Shown here piece by piece: positions 7,422-15,835 of a stretch of DNA of 56,319 nucleotides (position 1 is its first letter; each line of letters opens with the position of its first letter). Location: contig JAGWTB010000006.1 in NCBI GenBank assembly GCA_028869175.1, positions 1-56,319 on the forward strand, read 5' to 3'. Position numbers and translations under genes: made by a program. The notes beneath the pieces were generated by a model. It was not told where the DNA came from, did no database searches, and saw nothing but the letters and a program-made list of their open reading frames with translations. Source of the stretch: Sphingomonadales bacterium (lineage in GTDB: Bacteria > Pseudomonadota > Alphaproteobacteria > Sphingomonadales > Sphingomonadaceae).

Positions 7422-8282
7422 TCAGCGAGCGGCGGTTTCCCAGGCCTCGCCGCCCTTGATGATCGTGCGGTGCATCATGCGGCCGCAATAGGGATCATAG
7501 GGCGTGGCGCGGTGCAGCGAGGTGCGGTTGTCCCACATCACGGTATCGCCCACCTGCCACTTGTGTTCGTACATGTAGGGCTCGCTGGTGGCGAATTCGC
7601 GCAGGCCGTGGAGGATGCGCTGGCTGTCCTTCATGTCCAGACCCTTCACGTAGTGCGCGGTGTTGCCCAGCACGAGGCTCTTCTTTCCCGAGCTGTTGGT
7701 GACGACCAGCGGAATCTCCGCCTCGCCCTTCGATTGCCAGTCGTCGATCTGCTCCAGCGTCGGCTCCGGGGTGTGGTAGAACGCGGAACACCAAAGCGAA
7801 TGGACCACCCGCAGCCCTTCCAGCGCCGCCTTCTTCTCCTCGGGCAGATCGGCATAGGAGGTAGCGGTGTTGGCGAACAGCGTATCGCCGCCTTCAGGGG
7901 CGAGCACCTTGGCGGTGAGCATCGACGCGCGGATGGGGATCGGGTTCATCGTGCCGTCGATGTGCCAATAGAGCGAGCCCTTGAGATATTCGACGACGTT
8001 GCGGTGCTGCGCCTTTTCGTCGAGCGACACCTTGAACACCGCGTCCTGGTTCTGGCCGGCCAGTTCATCGGCATTGCCGCCCAGCGAATTGGAGAAAGTC
8101 ACCTGCTCGGCATCGGTGAAGTCGATCCCGGGGAACACCAGCACGCCGCGCTCTTCCATCAGCGCAAGGATGTCTTCGGACAATTCGCCCGACAGCAGCT
8201 CTTCCTTGGTGTTGAGCACGCGCGCGCCGATCTTGGGCTTGATCGCTTCATAACGCAGGCGGGTGGCAGTGGCGGTGGCCAT
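7422..8282 (-). CDS. TfdA/TauD-family 2-oxoglutarate/Fe(II) dioxygenase, paralogue 2
   Basis: A 286-aa enzyme with His107/Asp109 (YWHIDGTMN), distal His257 (TSLHRATPYDP) and Arg272. The start ATG 8282 has a good GGGAG ribosome-binding site. It lies 113 bp upstream of paralogue 1 in the same direction and may be cotranscribed with it. The distal-His block reads NRTSLHRA rather than NTGTLHRA as in the other three, and it has a short C-terminal extension. A TGAACA-N2-TGTACA operator-like site lies 32 bp upstream of its start, in the spacer shared with the divergent methyltransferase. Confidence 0.93.
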   Translation of the reverse strand: MATATATRLRYEAIKPKIGARVLNTKEELLSGELSEDILALMEERGVLVFPGIDFTDAEQVTFSNSLGGNADELAGQNQDAVFKVSLDEKAQHRNVVEYLKGSLYWHIDGTMNPIPIRASMLTAKVLAPEGGDTLFANTATSYADLPEEKKAALEGLRVVHSLWCSAFYHTPEPTLEQIDDWQSKGEAEIPLVVTNSSGKKSLVLGNTAHYVKGLDMKDSQRILHGLREFATSEPYMYEHKWQVGDTVMWDNRTSLHRATPYDPYCGRMMHRTIIKGGEAWETAAR

Positions 8283-8313
8283 GATCGAATCTCCCGGTGT
8301 GGAATGCTTGTGT

Positions 8314-8327
8314 TGAACAGGTGTACA
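8314..8327. promoter_or_regulatory. Operator-like palindrome TGAACA-gg-TGTACA
   Basis: Inverted half-sites TGAACA (8314-8319) and TGTACA (8322-8327) flank a 2-bp centre, with one mismatch. The same site in perfect form lies upstream of dioxygenase paralogue 3 at 10255-10268. The spacer is divergent (dioxygenase 2 / methyltransferase), so it could control both. The TetR at 12318-12911 is the obvious candidate binder (inference). Confidence 0.5.
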
Positions 8328-8419
8328 GCAATTGCGAGCGAGTTGCAACTGCGGCGGATGCAGGCCCACCCACGCGGAAACGCGTTTGTCCCGCCGGCGA
8401 ATGCCGCTATGCGCAGCCG

Positions 8420-9106
8420 ATGATCGCACGCGAACACATCGATACGGCCCAGGTCCCCGGCGGCGAGGAGCTCAAGCTCTATCGCCATGACGGCGATTTC
8501 ATGATCGTGCTGGGCCAGAACGAGCTGATGTCCAGCCGCAAGAGCGGCTCGGAAGTGGCGCTGGCGACAATGACGCTGGACCGGCTGGGCAACCGCCCTG
8601 CCCCGCACATGCTGATCGGCGGCTATGGCATGGGCTTCACCCTGCGCGCCGCCCTGGCGCGAGTGGACAGGAACGCGCGGATCGTCGTCGCCGAACTGGT
8701 GCCCGAAATCATCCACTGGGCCCGCGGGCCAATGGCCGAACTCGCCGCCGGCTGTCTGGAGGACCGGCGCGTGCAGCTGTTCATGCAGGACGTTGCCGAT
8801 GCCGTGGCAGACGCCGCCTTCGGCCATTCGGCCAAGTATGACGCGATCCTGCTCGATGTCGACAACGGTCCCGACGGGCTGGTGCGTGATGCCAACGACC
8901 AGCTCTATACCAAGAAGGGCCTGCGGCAGGCACTGAACGCGCTGCGCCCCGGCGGGGTGCTGGCGGTATGGTCGGCGGGGCCAGACCCGGCCTTCGCCAA
9001 CCGGCTGAAGCGCACCGGCTTCGACGTTGACGAAGTCCGCGTCCCGGCCCGCGCCAATGGCAAGGGCCCGAAGCACACGATCTGGTTCGCCAGCGCGCCG
9101 GTGTAA
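8420..9106 (+). CDS. Spermidine synthase-like class I methyltransferase-fold protein
   Basis: A 228-aa protein with the Rossmann methyltransferase fold of spermidine/spermine synthase homologues. The glycine-rich motif I is LIGGYGMGFT (65-74); the acidic post-I position is in VVAELVPEIIHWAR; motif DAILLDVDNGP corresponds to the catalytic-Asp strand of polyamine synthases. It is shorter than true SpeE (about 280 aa) and lacks most of the N-terminal beta domain, so polyamine synthesis is not assured; many such short homologues are uncharacterised. Start ATG 8420 is preferred to upstream GTG/TTG codons because the preceding residues look untranslated. It converges on dioxygenase 3. Confidence 0.75.
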   Translation: MIAREHIDTAQVPGGEELKLYRHDGDFMIVLGQNELMSSRKSGSEVALATMTLDRLGNRPAPHMLIGGYGMGFTLRAALARVDRNARIVVAELVPEIIHWARGPMAELAAGCLEDRRVQLFMQDVADAVADAAFGHSAKYDAILLDVDNGPDGLVRDANDQLYTKKGLRQALNALRPGGVLAVWSAGPDPAFANRLKRTGFDVDEVRVPARANGKGPKHTIWFASAPV

Positions 9107-9190
9107 TTGGCGCCATTGACGGAGGGGCTGCTTCGCACCAGCGGCGCTTGCCGCGCCGCCCCCTCCACCACCCGCTACGCGGGCGGTCCC

Positions 9191-9290
9191 CCTCCCCTTC
9201 GCAAGTCGAAGGGGAGGATTGAGGCTGGCCAAATTCAGTTCCGGATAGTGACAGCCAGCAACGATCCTCCCCGAGCTTGTCTCGGGGAGG
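9191..9290. repeat. Two perfect hairpins of repeat family D between convergent genes
   Basis: CCTCCCCTTCG-caagt-CGAAGGGGAGG (9191-9217) and CCTCCCCGAG-cttgt-CTCGGGGAGG (9266-9290) have perfect 10-11 bp stems with 5-nt loops. They fill the 276-bp gap between the convergent methyltransferase and dioxygenase 3, with a weaker third hairpin near 9349-9370. A near-identical unit is at 11308-11334. They probably stop transcription from both sides. Confidence 0.8.
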
Positions 9291-9382
9291 TGGCAGCGCG
9301 CAGTGCTGACGGAGGGGCAAGCCTGCGCCGTCAGTCGCGCTGCCGGTTCCCCAAGCCAAGCTCGGGGAAGATCACGCCAACC

Positions 9383-10228
9383 TCAGCTGAACGCCTCGTC
9401 CCCCAGCAGGATCGTCCGCTTGAGCAGGCGACCGCAGTCCGGATCATAGGGCATGGCGCGGTGCAGCGTGCCGGTGTTGTCCCACATCACGCTGTCGCCC
9501 ACTTCCCACTCGTGGGCATAGTGGTACGGCTCGCTGGTGGCGTGCTCGCGCAGGCCGTGGAGGATGCGGGCGCTGGTTTCCAGGTCCTTGCCGACCACAT
9601 CACGCGCGGTGTTGCCCAGTACCAGGCTGCTGCGGCCAGACTTGTGCTTCCACACCAACGGCAGTTCCTGCGTGCCCTTCGATTGCCAGTCCTTGAGCTG
9701 TTCCAGCGTCGGTTCGGGCGTGTGGTACAGCTGCGAGACCCACATGGCGTGGACCACGCGCAGGTCGTCGATCTGGTCCTTGGTTTCCTGCGGCAGATCG
9801 TCATAGGCGGCGTAGCAGTTGGAGAATTCGGTATTGCCACCCCAAGTGGGCAGGACCTTGCTGGTCAGGATCGAACCGCGCACCGGCACCGGGTTCATCG
9901 TGCCGTCGACGTGCCAGAACAGCGAACCCTTGAGGTACTCGATCACCGACTTGTGGTGTTCACCCTTGTCGAGCGAGATCGAGAAGATCGCGCCGCCATC
10001 CACGCCGATCTCGGTGGCGTTGCCGCCCAGCGAATTGGTAAACTGGATCTGCTCTTCCTCGGTCAGGTGGAGTTGCTTGAACACCAGCACGCCGCGCTGT
10101 TCGAGCAGATCGTTGATCTCGGCGGAAAGTGCGCCCGAAAGCAGCTCTTCCTTGGTGTTGAGGATGCGGGCACCGATCTTGTCTTTGATCGGCTCGCTGC
10201 GCAGCTTGACGTTGGTCATCACGTTCAT
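9383..10228 (-). CDS. TfdA/TauD-family 2-oxoglutarate/Fe(II) dioxygenase, paralogue 3
   Basis: A 281-aa enzyme with His106/Asp108 (FWHVDGTMN), distal His256 (NTGTLHRAMPYDP) and Arg271 (LLKRT). ATG 10228 is chosen because GGGAGAG lies at the right distance; an in-frame ATG three codons on is possible. The perfect TGAACA-cc-TGTTCA palindrome 27 bp upstream suggests repressor control shared with paralogue 2. The MBL-fold hydrolase gene is divergent from it. Confidence 0.93.
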   Translation of the reverse strand: MNVMTNVKLRSEPIKDKIGARILNTKEELLSGALSAEINDLLEQRGVLVFKQLHLTEEEQIQFTNSLGGNATEIGVDGGAIFSISLDKGEHHKSVIEYLKGSLFWHVDGTMNPVPVRGSILTSKVLPTWGGNTEFSNCYAAYDDLPQETKDQIDDLRVVHAMWVSQLYHTPEPTLEQLKDWQSKGTQELPLVWKHKSGRSSLVLGNTARDVVGKDLETSARILHGLREHATSEPYHYAHEWEVGDSVMWDNTGTLHRAMPYDPDCGRLLKRTILLGDEAFS

Positions 10229-10254
10229 GGTCGCTCTCCCGTGCGAAAGGTTGC

Positions 10255-10268
10255 TGAACACCTGTTCA
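10255..10268. promoter_or_regulatory. Operator-like palindrome TGAACA-cc-TGTTCA
   Basis: A perfect inverted repeat of 6-bp arms with a 2-bp centre, in the divergent spacer between dioxygenase 3 and the MBL-fold hydrolase. It matches the site at 8314-8327, and the conserved block on one strand extends to TTGAACAGGTGT(T/A)CAGCA. Confidence 0.55.
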
Positions 10269-10380
10269 AACTGTAGCCTGCATGACGTGATTCCGGGGAG
10301 CCATCCTTGACATATCTCAAATTCACCGCCGACAAGTTGGGCCTGCCCGCCGGGCACCACCTGCGCCGTAAGGAAATCCG

Positions 10381-11253
10381 ATGCCCGAACTGACGATTGG
10401 CCACGCCGGCCTGCACCGTATCGAAGAACTGCGCATCCCCAACAAGATCGGCTATTTCACGCAAGACGCCGCACTGATTGACGCACACCGGCATTGGCTG
10501 GAACCGCACTTCCTGAGCGCGGCTGGCGGCTTCGATCTGGTTTTCCAGAGCTGGGTTTTCGAAACCGCCGGACGCGTGGTGCTGGTCGATCCGTGCACCG
10601 GCAACGGCAAGCCGCATGTCGTGCCCTTTTTCGACATGCTGGACACCCCGTTCATCGAGCGGCTGGAACAGGCCGGCTTCCGCCCCGACGACGTCGATAT
10701 CGTCGTCTGCACGCACCTGCACCACGATCATTGCGGCTGGAACACCATGTTGCGCGGCGGCAACTGGGTGCCCACCTTTCCCAAGGCGCGCTATGTCATG
10801 CAGCGGGCCGAAGTTGACCGCTGGGGCCGCGATCGCCATCTGCACCCGGCCTTCGCCTACAACGATGGCGTGTTCGAACGCAGTGTGCAGCCAGTGCTGG
10901 ATGCGGGACTGGCGGAAATCGTCACCGGCAAACGCCTGCTGGCTCCCGGACTGACGGTGGAGCATGCACCCGGGCACACCTCAGGCCATCAGTTGCTGCA
11001 TCTTGTCTCCGACCAGCGGGAAGCGCTGTTCACCGGCGATTGCTTTCACCACCCCATCCAGCTGGTCGACCCCGGGAATCCTTTCGGCGACGCGGAAGAC
11101 CCGGTTCTGCTCGCCGCCACCCGCCGCCAGCTCGCACAGCGCGCGGCCGATAGCGGCGCCCTGCTGATTCCGGCGCACCTGCCCGCCCCCTACGCCGTGC
11201 GCGCCTGGCACGAAAACGGTGCGATCCGCTTTGCCGCGGCAAACACGGGTTGA
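10381..11253 (+). CDS. Metallo-beta-lactamase-fold hydrolase
   Basis: A 290-aa MBL-superfamily protein. The dinuclear zinc motif HxHxDH is HLHHDH (112-117), followed by CGWNT; further ligands are in APGHTSGH and TGDCFHHP. The arrangement resembles N-acyl homoserine lactonases and related ester or lactone hydrolases, but substrate cannot be assigned. It lacks a signal peptide, so it is probably cytoplasmic. ATG 10381 follows AAGGAA. It is divergent from dioxygenase 3 and may share its operator; hydrolysis of an ester or lactone fits an oxidative degradation locus. Confidence 0.9.
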   Translation: MPELTIGHAGLHRIEELRIPNKIGYFTQDAALIDAHRHWLEPHFLSAAGGFDLVFQSWVFETAGRVVLVDPCTGNGKPHVVPFFDMLDTPFIERLEQAGFRPDDVDIVVCTHLHHDHCGWNTMLRGGNWVPTFPKARYVMQRAEVDRWGRDRHLHPAFAYNDGVFERSVQPVLDAGLAEIVTGKRLLAPGLTVEHAPGHTSGHQLLHLVSDQREALFTGDCFHHPIQLVDPGNPFGDAEDPVLLAATRRQLAQRAADSGALLIPAHLPAPYAVRAWHENGAIRFAAANTG

Positions 11254-11307
11254 TGTGATCAGCAACGCCTGCGCCGCCGGCCCCTCCGTCATCGCTGCGC
11301 GATGCCA

Positions 11308-11334
11308 CCTCCCCATCGCAAGTCGATGGGGAGG
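11308..11334. repeat. Perfect hairpin, repeat family D
   Basis: CCTCCCCATCG-caagt-CGATGGGGAGG has an 11-bp perfect stem and the same 5-nt loop as the unit at 9191-9217. It lies between the convergent MBL hydrolase and dioxygenase 4 and ends 11 bp from the latter's stop codon. Confidence 0.8.
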
Positions 11335-11345
11335 ATCGACAAGGT

Positions 11346-12179
11346 TCACGCAATCGGTTCTTCGCCGCCCGTCTTGGTGCGGGTGAGCAGGCGGCCGCAG
11401 TCCGGGTCATAGGGGCGGGCGCGGTGCATGGTGCCGGTGTTGTCCCACATCACGCAGTCTCCCACCGACCATTCGTGGGCATAGTGGAACGGCTCGCTGG
11501 TGGCATGTTCGCGCAGGCGGTTGAGCAGACGCGCGCTTTCGGTCCAGTCCATGCCCAGCACGTGATGCGCGGTGCAGCCCAGCACCAGGCTCTTGCGGCC
11601 CGACCTGTGCGTCCAGACCACCGGCAGTTCCTTGTCGCCGATGCCCATCATCCGCTCGAGCATGTCCTGCCCGGGCTCGGGATCGTAGTAGAACAGGCTG
11701 GTCCAGGCCGAATGCATCACGCGCAGGTTGGCAACCAGCGCCTTGTCCTCGGCAGACAGCGCGTCATAGGCGGCATAGGTGTTGCAGAATTCGGTGTTGC
11801 CGCCCCAGGTGGGCAGAACCTTGCTGGTCAGCAGGGCATAGCCGATGGGCAGCGCGTTCATCGTGCCATCGGCGTGCCAGTAGAGCGAGCCCTTGAGGTA
11901 ATCGCGGTTGGGATTGACCTTCTCGTCCAGCGAAATGGCGTAGACGTCCTGTCCGGCCATTTCGGGCATGAAGGTGCCCAGCGTCTTGGTGAACTCCACC
12001 TGCTCGTCATCGGTGAAGTTGATCTGCGGGAACACCAGCACCCCGCGCTGTTCGATCAGCTCGCGGATTTCGGCGGAGAGTTCGCCCGAGAGCAGCTCTT
12101 CCTTGGTGTTGAGAATGCGGCTGGCGATGTTCGGCTTGGCATTTTCGAACTTCAGCCGGGTCCGGGTGGCAGTTGTCAT
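11346..12179 (-). CDS. TfdA/TauD-family 2-oxoglutarate/Fe(II) dioxygenase, paralogue 4
   Basis: A 277-aa enzyme with His102/Asp104 (YWHADGTMN), distal His252 (NTGTMHRARPYDP) and Arg267. ATG 12179 (MTTATRTRLKFE) aligns with the paralogues. No TGAACA-type palindrome is visible upstream, unlike copies 2 and 3, so its control may differ. The TetR gene lies 138 bp upstream in the same orientation and could be cotranscribed with it. Confidence 0.93.
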   Translation of the reverse strand: MTTATRTRLKFENAKPNIASRILNTKEELLSGELSAEIRELIEQRGVLVFPQINFTDDEQVEFTKTLGTFMPEMAGQDVYAISLDEKVNPNRDYLKGSLYWHADGTMNALPIGYALLTSKVLPTWGGNTEFCNTYAAYDALSAEDKALVANLRVMHSAWTSLFYYDPEPGQDMLERMMGIGDKELPVVWTHRSGRKSLVLGCTAHHVLGMDWTESARLLNRLREHATSEPFHYAHEWSVGDCVMWDNTGTMHRARPYDPDCGRLLTRTKTGGEEPIA

Positions 12180-12317
12180 GACGGTCTCCCAAAGGCGCGG
12201 CGCCGCGAGCGCGCGGCGGCGATACGGGAAGCAGGTCTATGCAACAGCGGCCGCGAGGAATTTGATTGCGCGCAACCGCACGCCGCCGGGGCGATGGAGC
12301 GTGGTGAACGGCGCGGA

Positions 12318-12911
12318 CTACCCCTTCGCGGGTGCCATCATCCGTTCGATCATCCGCTCGACATAGCCCTTCGCTTCGGCGTGGCCGCTCTCCACCCCGA
12401 ACGCGCCTTCCATGATCAGCGCGCGGCCGATGCCGGCGAGGATCAGGCTGAGCGCGGCGGGCGGGCAGGCTTCGGGGCCGGCCAGCTTGCCGCCCAGCAC
12501 GCGAGTGAAAGCCTCCACCTGCCGCGCGCGCATCCGTTCGGAATGAGCGGCGATCTCGGCGCGGATGGCCTTGCGGTGGTTGGCCAGCGCCATGGTTTCC
12601 AGCGCGAGTTCGGTGCGGCTGGTGTCCGTCAGCAGCTTCCACAGTGCGCGCAGCGGATCGGGCGAGGCCAGCGCCTCGTCCAGCCAGGCGTCGCTCTCCT
12701 CCGCGCCCTTGCGGAACACGGCAAGCAGCAGATCGTCAGTGGTGGGGAAATAGTAGTGGACCAGGCTGGGCTTGAGCCCGGCCTGCTTGGCAACGCGCCG
12801 GGTGGAGGTGGCGGCATAGCCTTCCTCGCGCATCACGGTTTCGGCAGCCGAAAGGATCAGCGCGCGCGTTGCCGAACTTTCCGCCCCTACCCTGCGAGGT
12901 GCCGTTGCCAT
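12318..12911 (-). CDS. TetR/AcrR-family transcriptional regulator
   Basis: A 197-aa one-component regulator. The N-terminal helix-turn-helix covers roughly residues 15-60 (ILSAAETVMREEGY followed by TSTRRVAKQAGLKPSLVHYYF); the rest is the ligand-binding, dimerising domain. ATG 12911 is chosen over a TTG two codons earlier. Its position at the head of the four-dioxygenase group makes it the likely reader of the TGAACA-N2-TGTTCA sites, probably as a repressor relieved by a pathway compound (inference). Confidence 0.9.
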   Translation of the reverse strand: MATAPRRVGAESSATRALILSAAETVMREEGYAATSTRRVAKQAGLKPSLVHYYFPTTDDLLLAVFRKGAEESDAWLDEALASPDPLRALWKLLTDTSRTELALETMALANHRKAIRAEIAAHSERMRARQVEAFTRVLGGKLAGPEACPPAALSLILAGIGRALIMEGAFGVESGHAEAKGYVERMIERMMAPAKG

Positions 12912-12970
12912 GCCCAATCCCTATCCGTGCCGCGCCGCACTAGACGGTGCGCGCCAGCGGCGCAACGCGG

Positions 12971-14566
12971 TTACTTGGCCGGCTTGGCCGGTTCGGCATC
13001 GTTGCCCAGCATCGACAGCGCCGGATAGCCGTTGCAGCCGGTGTAGTAGCAGTAGCGATCCTGCAGGTATTCGCGGTCAGCGTTGTAGCGTGCTTCCACC
13101 GGGCGGTAGGCGGAATAGTTCGCGCCGTCGGGCAGCGATGCGGCGTTTTCGCGCACCATGGCCTCATACCACTGGTTCTGCAGTTCGGGCTGATAGCGCC
13201 CGGTGCCGCCGACCTGCTCGGTGTAGATCTGGCCGATCTCGATCTGGTGCTTGTTCATCGCGAAGCGGAAGGGTTGCAGCGTGCCGCGCTGGTAATCGTC
13301 CAGCGCCGACATGCAGCGGTTGATCGCCTCCACTTTCTTGATGTTCACCGACAGACTGCGGAAATCGTCCTTGCAGCCCGGGTAGCCCGCTTCGGCGAAC
13401 TGCGGCGCGGCGGGCATGACCGGCAGGCCGCCTGCGCCCATGGCAATAGCCGGGCGCGCTGCGGCAACGGCGACCGGCTCTGGCGCGGGAGCCACCGGCA
13501 GGGCGGGCGCGGGTGATGGCGCGGCAATGGCCACGGGGGTTTCGCGCACCGCGGCCACTTGCGGAGCGGGCTGCGATGCGCCCTGCACCGTGGCATCGCG
13601 CGAGGCGACCTGCACCGCTGGCGCAGCGCCTTGCATCTGGGCAAGCTTCTCGCGCGCCAGATTGGCGAAGATACCGCTGGGGAACTCGCGCAGGAAGGCC
13701 TGATAGCCGCCCGGCGAATTGGCCGCGACCACGCCCTGCCACATCAGGGCCTCGGTGGTCGAACGGTCACTCGACGCTACCGGCTGCTGCGGCTGCGCGG
13801 CGGGCTGCGCCTGCAGGAGCGGCGCGGAGACGAGGTAGATCGGCGTGCCGGTGACGCTGGCGCTGACGAAGGGGCGCTGCTGGCCGCCGGTTGCCGCCAG
13901 CACGTCATCGCGCACCATGCCGCCCAGCATCTGCACGGCGAGACCGGGCTGCGGCAGACGCTGCGCCAGCGAGCGGGCGAAAGGTGAATTTCCGCCCTGC
14001 CCGTCCGTCGCCACCTGCCCCGGCGCGGCAGCAAAGATCACCATCACGTCGTCAACGTCCACTTGCCCCAGTCCGTTGGCCACGGCGCGCACGCCGCGCT
14101 TCCAGTTGGTGCCGAAGGGATTGTTGCGGCAGGCATCGAGCACCACCATCCGCATCCGCGCGCCGATCATCGATTCGAGCAGCCGGTCCAGATCGATCGC
14201 TTCATAGGGCAGGTCGAATTCGGATTCGAGCTTGGCGTCGGTAGGGATCAGCCAGTTCTTGCCCTGCCCTTCGATGCCGTGGCCGGCATAATAGATCATG
14301 GCGACATCCGCGCCTTCCGCCTTCTGGCGGAAATCGCGCAGCGTGCGCTGGAAGGCGGCGTTGCCCAGATCCTGCGCCTGCACCACCTCGAACCCGGCGC
14401 GAGCTGCCGCCCCGGCAACAAGGTTCGCATCGTTGACCGGATTGGTCAGGACGTTGGTGTTGCCATAAGCCGAATTGCCGATCACCAGCGCGACATTGCG
14501 CGCCGCCGCTGCCCCCGGCAGAGCCAGCAGCGCCAGCACCAGCGCAACAACCCGTACAAACCGCAT
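12971..14566 (-). CDS. Exported caspase-like (peptidase C14) protein
   Basis: A 531-aa protein with a signal peptide (MRFVRVV then a hydrophobic core, cleavage near AAA-RN) and an N-terminal caspase p20-like domain. The catalytic dyad is visible: His96 in YYAGHG and Cys146 in DACRNNP. A long Ala/Pro/Gln-rich linker (about 260-400) precedes a C-terminal domain of about 120 residues beginning near GYPGCKDDF, with a Cys-Tyr-rich end (RYCYYTGCNG). Bacterial exported caspase-like proteins of this layout are common in alphaproteobacteria; roles are mostly unknown. The signal peptide argues against a cytoplasmic defence effector. It stands 54 bp from the TetR gene in the same direction. Confidence 0.85.
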   Translation of the reverse strand: MRFVRVVALVLALLALPGAAAARNVALVIGNSAYGNTNVLTNPVNDANLVAGAAARAGFEVVQAQDLGNAAFQRTLRDFRQKAEGADVAMIYYAGHGIEGQGKNWLIPTDAKLESEFDLPYEAIDLDRLLESMIGARMRMVVLDACRNNPFGTNWKRGVRAVANGLGQVDVDDVMVIFAAAPGQVATDGQGGNSPFARSLAQRLPQPGLAVQMLGGMVRDDVLAATGGQQRPFVSASVTGTPIYLVSAPLLQAQPAAQPQQPVASSDRSTTEALMWQGVVAANSPGGYQAFLREFPSGIFANLAREKLAQMQGAAPAVQVASRDATVQGASQPAPQVAAVRETPVAIAAPSPAPALPVAPAPEPVAVAAARPAIAMGAGGLPVMPAAPQFAEAGYPGCKDDFRSLSVNIKKVEAINRCMSALDDYQRGTLQPFRFAMNKHQIEIGQIYTEQVGGTGRYQPELQNQWYEAMVRENAASLPDGANYSAYRPVEARYNADREYLQDRYCYYTGCNGYPALSMLGNDAEPAKPAK

Positions 14567-14717
14567 CGATCAGCCCCCTGCTGCCCTGCGCCCGGATAAC
14601 GGCTGTTCCCGCAGCCATGCGCCGTACCCCCTTGGCAGCGGCGCGATTCCGGACCAGCGACGAATAGCAGGAACCCCGCCACTCGACAATTCGTCTTAAG
14701 CGCGGGGCGGACTGGCT

Positions 14718-15623
14718 CTATTCGAAGAAGGCCACCGCGCGAACTTCGATACTGGAGCGGGTTTTCGTGTCGGGCAGGCTGACGTCATGAAACGCCGTGT
14801 GCGGACAGCGCCAGGTCACCGAATGGTCGCTGTCATAGAACTTGAACAGCAGCACGTCGTCACGGTCCATGTTGGAGAAGTACCACCAGCGATGCTGCGC
14901 CCGGTGACGCAGGATGGTGGCGGCGATCATCTGGTCCTCGCCCTCCACCGGGGCGACCAGCGCGTCGCCGGTGGGGAATTCGTCGACCACGAACAGCGTG
15001 TTGCTCGCCAGTTCGTCCCCCACGATCGAGCGACCGTCCATCACCGCCAGCGGCCAGTCCTGCGGGCCGGGCGAAAAGGTGCGCCAGAACGAGACGGCGA
15101 TGTGCCGCTTGAACCCCGGCCCGCCGGCAAAGCGCTGGTCATAGAGCCGCGCGCCCGAAGCCTCGCCGGTGCGCGGGTTGTAATCGATGTGCGCTTCGCC
15201 GGCGGTCGGCTGGATACCGCCCGAGTGCTGATAACCGGCCACCTTTTCCGCCGCGCGCTGCGTCAGGTCGGCAGAGGTGCGGATCATCCAGCCCTGCGCC
15301 GCCACCTTGTCCGCCCCGGTCAGCGCCTTGATCGCCTCTTCCACCTCGGCAAGGTACTTGGCGTCCACTTCCGCGCGGTCCCAGAAATCGCTCACCTGGC
15401 TGGTGTGCCTGCCCAGCACGAAGCCGTGTTCATCGAACCGGAAGTGATCGCGCATCGGCATGCCGTCGCGCATGTCGCATTCATAGTCGAAGTAGTCGCC
15501 GGTATTGATCTCCGCCCCCTGGCTGACATAGCGGCGGGTGATGTAATCGTCCGGCCCGAGATACCGGATCGTCGCTGAAGACTTGCGGGCGGTTTCCTCA
15601 AGGTCGGGTGCAATGCTGGCCAT
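14718..15623 (-). CDS. CmcJ/NvfI-family oxidoreductase
   Basis: A 301-aa protein resembling CmcJ (7-alpha-cephem methoxylase component) and fungal NvfI/asaB-type oxygenases. Diagnostic stretches are EAHIDYNPRT (an HxD motif, as in the double-stranded beta-helix iron enzymes), the middle VSFWRTFSPGPQDWPLAVMD, and the C-terminal HTAFHDVSLP with ARSIEVRA-like ending. These enzymes oxidise small natural-product-like molecules. GGAGAG precedes ATG 15623. It is divergent from the phytanoyl-CoA dioxygenase-like gene over about 210 bp, so the two may share a control region. Confidence 0.8.
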   Translation of the reverse strand: MASIAPDLEETARKSSATIRYLGPDDYITRRYVSQGAEINTGDYFDYECDMRDGMPMRDHFRFDEHGFVLGRHTSQVSDFWDRAEVDAKYLAEVEEAIKALTGADKVAAQGWMIRTSADLTQRAAEKVAGYQHSGGIQPTAGEAHIDYNPRTGEASGARLYDQRFAGGPGFKRHIAVSFWRTFSPGPQDWPLAVMDGRSIVGDELASNTLFVVDEFPTGDALVAPVEGEDQMIAATILRHRAQHRWWYFSNMDRDDVLLFKFYDSDHSVTWRCPHTAFHDVSLPDTKTRSSIEVRAVAFFE

Positions 15624-15835
15624 GCGCTCTCTCCGCTGGTTATCCTACCATTTGTTATGATGATACGCTTGTGGCGGCGGAGTGCAAGGGGGAGCGGAAA
15701 GGTCAGTACTGCCAACCGGTCGGGCAGGAATAGCACAACTATTCCGCAGCATTGGCGGTTCGCCGCGCGGAACCTGCTGCCGGTTTTCCAGCTTGCGGAA
15801 TGCCTGCACAAAATCTAACCCGCCTTGCAGTGACG

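Noticed and set aside
12971..14566. Caspase-like gene as an abortive-infection effector
   Set aside because: A clear signal peptide exports it, and there is no partner sensor, TIR, NACHT or CHAT-type gene beside it.
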